Shown piece after piece: positions 61,767 through 64,000 of a DNA stretch of 64,000 nucleotides (positions are counted from its first letter, which is position 1; each line of letters opens with the position of its first letter). The DNA comes from Flavobacteriales bacterium. GTDB taxonomy: Bacteria > Bacteroidota > Bacteroidia > Flavobacteriales_E > Vicingaceae. The position numbers were made by a program, and so were the translations under genes. The DNA lies in NCBI GenBank assembly GCA_015075325.1, contig JABTUP010000002.1, positions 62,001 to 126,000 on the forward strand, given 5' to 3'. Under the pieces are notes generated by a model. The model was not told the origin of the DNA and did not search any database. It saw nothing but the letters and a program-made list of their open reading frames with translations.

Positions 61767-64000
61767 CTACTTCACCATCAACTTATCCGTTTTAATGGTT
61801 TGGTTATTTTGAGTAATAGTATAAAAATAAACACCTGATTTTAGGTTGTTGATTTTTACTTCATTGTTGGTTGATGTTAAATTTTCGTTTAACACTTCAA
61901 CTCCTAACATGTTATACACTTTAAAGTTTACTTTACCATTTTCTAAGTTTAGGTTATGAGTAATGTTAACCTCTCCACTTGTTGGGTTTGGGAAAACAGC
62001 TATAGAGTGTTGGGTGATGAATGTTGAGTTTTGGGTTTCTTCATTGTGATTCATCAATCTTGCTGAGCTTAGGTTTATCATTTCAATAGTTTCTAAATCG
62101 TTTCTTAAGCCTGCTCTTTTTAATATTGTTTTTGCAAATGATTTTTCGTAAGAATCATCTGTTGCATCAGCAAGTTCGGTAATTTTTTGAAGCAAAGTTG
62201 CATTGGTTCTTAATTCTTCATCAAAATTAGCACTTTGCTCTAATGCTAATAAACTGCTGTATAATTTGATAAATGAGCCAAATGTTTTTTTGTTTGCTAC
62301 CTTATCAAGCAATTCTTGTGCTTTATCAAATTTTCTAGCAGCAAGGTAAAATCTCATTTTTTTGTGAGGATTTGCCTCTTTTTCAATAATTGGCAGCATC
62401 TCTTCAAAACGATTTTCTACATCTTCGCTTAATAAATAATGTTGCAATAAATTATTTTTTGCTTTTTCTTTTTGATTTTTAAAGTAGGCAATGGTTTCTT
62501 TTTTCTCTTTAATTGCAGTGGTGTCGTTCGTATTCATTTGAGCTAATTCTTCTTCCAAATCTTCAATTACCACTTGATTGGCTTCCATTTCGCTCATTAA
62601 ATTGGTTGAGCTGCCACCAAAACTCATGCTCGAACTTCCTCCGCCTGTATTTATCCTATCAGGACAACTTGTTGATGGGTTAAAATTATAGCTACCACAA
62701 ATGGTTGGAAAGGTGTTTACATCGTTATAATGAGTTGCAATAGGGTAGTTTCTTGGGGCTAAATTGTAACCATTTGGTTGACTAAATTGGTAACTTATGT
62801 GTTTAGTTAAATCAACATGCCAAAAATCGCCATATTGTGTGGTGTACGAAAACCTATTGTTAGATGGACTTGTCGCATTTAAACAAGTACCATGCGTTTG
62901 ATTAATAGAACCACTTGAAATTAAGATATCATGGTCTCTACCATTGATATAGGTATTACATCTAAATTCTAAGCCTTTTGAACCAGAGCCAAACACTCCA
63001 TTTCCATTTACATCTACAGCTTGTGAGCCAATGTAAAACTTGTCAAAAGTATTTCTGTAAATTTCATTGTTTTCAGTTCCTGAGTTGAGCACATAAACTC
63101 CAACATAACCGTTTTGAGTCGTAGTATTGGTGTTGAAAGTGTTGTTTTCAACAGTGTATCCATCACAAGTGTTTAGGTATAATCCATAAGAACTACCCCA
63201 GTAGCTATCTGCTCCAACATTAACATAGTTTTGTATTATTTTTGCTAAATCAACTTCTTCTAAATAAATGCTTCTCCAATTGTTGTAAAAATTGGTATAA
63301 CTAACCTCTGTTGTTTTGGTTGATGTTGCAATCGATTCTATTCCTCTTAATAAGTTTATAAAGTTTCCTTTATCTGGATTTGTACAATTTACAACATTAC
63401 ATTTTTTGGTTACGGTTATTAAACAATTGTTGGCAGAGATACCCATACCTCTGTCAATATAAGGTATTGCAGCATAACTTGCAGTATTTTTAAAATCGCA
63501 ACCGTAAAAATTTACTCCTTGTACATCAAACAAGTGTGCCATAATAACTGTTGGTGTTAAGCTGGGTTTGTTTAATTGAGCACTGGTTTGAAATATACAA
63601 TTGTCAAATTTCGATTCATCGTTTATTGGTAAATTTAATATACTTCGATTCTCAAAACCAAAAAACACAGTTCCTCTATGGTTGTTTTTAAACGTGGTAT
63701 TGGTAGCTTGTATTACTCCCCCTCTTTTAAAAGTGTAATCTTCCCAAAATACGCCCGGTGTGCCGCTTTTTACCGTTGCAAAATTATGTGCTCCTAAATA
63801 CGAGTGTTCAATGGTAGAGCTGTTTGCAATAAACCGACCTGCATCGTACCACTGTTTGTTGGCAGATGGCCCATGAACTTCAATTCCGTTCCACATCGGC
63901 GAGTTTTCGCATTCGGTATTTACAGTAAATGTACAGCTATTAGCGGTAAATCTAGCTCCTTGTTCTATTACCAATTTGGCATCGGGAGCAAATTCAAATC
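61767..64000 (-). CDS. T9SS type A protein with right-handed beta-helix (partial, N-terminus beyond right edge)
   Basis: The frame is open at the right edge (reading FEFAPDAKLVIEQGARFTAN), so at least 744 residues with the N-terminus missing. The first 370 residues have many short beta-helix-like rungs with NNTFxNN and YRNTFDKFYIGSQAV motifs, a pectate-lyase-like parallel beta-helix. A Gly/Ser linker (GGGSSSMSFGGSS) follows, then a helical, coiled-coil-like region (EANQVVIEDLEEELAQMNTN) and a second helical part. The end is a type A sorting domain (AVFPNPTSGEVNITHNLNL, LKSGVYFYTI). Just before it the coding sequence holds a low-complexity tract (62001-62045). It should be exported by T9SS; function unknown. 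Confidence 0.9.
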   Translation of the reverse strand, partial: FEFAPDAKLVIEQGARFTANSCTFTVNTECENSPMWNGIEVHGPSANKQWYDAGRFIANSSTIEHSYLGAHNFATVKSGTPGVFWEDYTFKRGGVIQATNTTFKNNHRGTVFFGFENRSILNLPINDESKFDNCIFQTSAQLNKPSLTPTVIMAHLFDVQGVNFYGCDFKNTASYAAIPYIDRGMGISANNCLITVTKKCNVVNCTNPDKGNFINLLRGIESIATSTKTTEVSYTNFYNNWRSIYLEEVDLAKIIQNYVNVGADSYWGSSYGLYLNTCDGYTVENNTFNTNTTTQNGYVGVYVLNSGTENNEIYRNTFDKFYIGSQAVDVNGNGVFGSGSKGLEFRCNTYINGRDHDILISSGSINQTHGTCLNATSPSNNRFSYTTQYGDFWHVDLTKHISYQFSQPNGYNLAPRNYPIATHYNDVNTFPTICGSYNFNPSTSCPDRINTGGGSSSMSFGGSSTNLMSEMEANQVVIEDLEEELAQMNTNDTTAIKEKKETIAYFKNQKEKAKNNLLQHYLLSEDVENRFEEMLPIIEKEANPHKKMRFYLAARKFDKAQELLDKVANKKTFGSFIKLYSSLLALEQSANFDEELRTNATLLQKITELADATDDSYEKSFAKTILKRAGLRNDLETIEMINLSSARLMNHNEETQNSTFITQHSIAVFPNPTSGEVNITHNLNLENGKVNFKVYNMLGVEVLNENLTSTNNEVKINNLKSGVYFYTITQNNQTIKTDKLMVK

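Overview
The window is AT-rich DNA from the chromosome of a Bacteroidota bacterium, most likely of the order Flavobacteriales. The evidence is gene content: gliding-motility genes gldB and gldC, five surface proteins with type IX secretion (T9SS) sorting domains, a PorP/SprF-family protein beside a giant SprB-repeat adhesin, the long SecA of this phylum, and candidate TAnnTTTG promoter elements of the Bacteroidota sigma factor. I saw no tRNA, rRNA, CRISPR array or intact insertion sequence.

Layout. 1-2250: a PAS histidine kinase (cut by the left edge) divergent from a NarL-type response regulator, a 40-residue membrane peptide and a small exported protein. 2589-7083: hemN, gldC and gldB on the minus strand, then a PorT-like barrel protein and nadE on the plus strand. 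7365-10985: gcvP, a cold-shock protein and a bacilliredoxin. 11159-15316: a T9SS type B surface protein. 15372-21055: aroQ, xerD, a membrane SpoIIE-type phosphatase, and a tightly coupled lipoprotein/outer-membrane pair. 21078-21595: a GxxExxY gene framed by a perfect 22-nt inverted repeat. 21685-28986: kdsA, a T9SS protein, a YbjQ-like protein, a large T9SS subtilase and a PagL-like lipid A deacylase. 29050-33998: secA, then cyoE and a DUF420 (CtaM-like) gene.

34222-40380 is the most interesting part. Four genes overlap end to end (1, 4 and 1 nt): a TPR protein with an HExxH metallopeptidase motif, a MazG-like nucleotide pyrophosphohydrolase, a McrB-like AAA+ NTPase with an unusual N-terminal domain, and a DUF2357/PD-(D/E)xK McrC-like nuclease. 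This looks like a phage-defence operon built on a type IV restriction core. Its first gene carries a G8 tract at codons 20-22 where gain or loss of one G gives a stop codon almost at once, so the operon may be phase variable.

40431-64000: an exported YD-like protein, a family 5 solute-binding lipoprotein, a large outer-membrane protein, a PorP/SprF protein, a 3433-residue SprB-like adhesin with about 38 repeats, an alpha/beta hydrolase, a biotin carrier protein, a lipoprotein, ruvB, and a T9SS beta-helix protein cut by the right edge. The adhesin and SprF-like gene are 12 nt apart in the order seen for sprB-sprF and probably form a cargo/attachment pair; gldB and gldC serve the same motility and secretion machine. 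The adhesin repeats show a further four-unit (about 915 bp) higher-order period, a sign of block duplication. Strong hairpin terminators separate most convergent genes, and degraded inverted repeats of a common dispersed type lie at 7091-7199, around the GxxExxY gene, and at 59737-59808.
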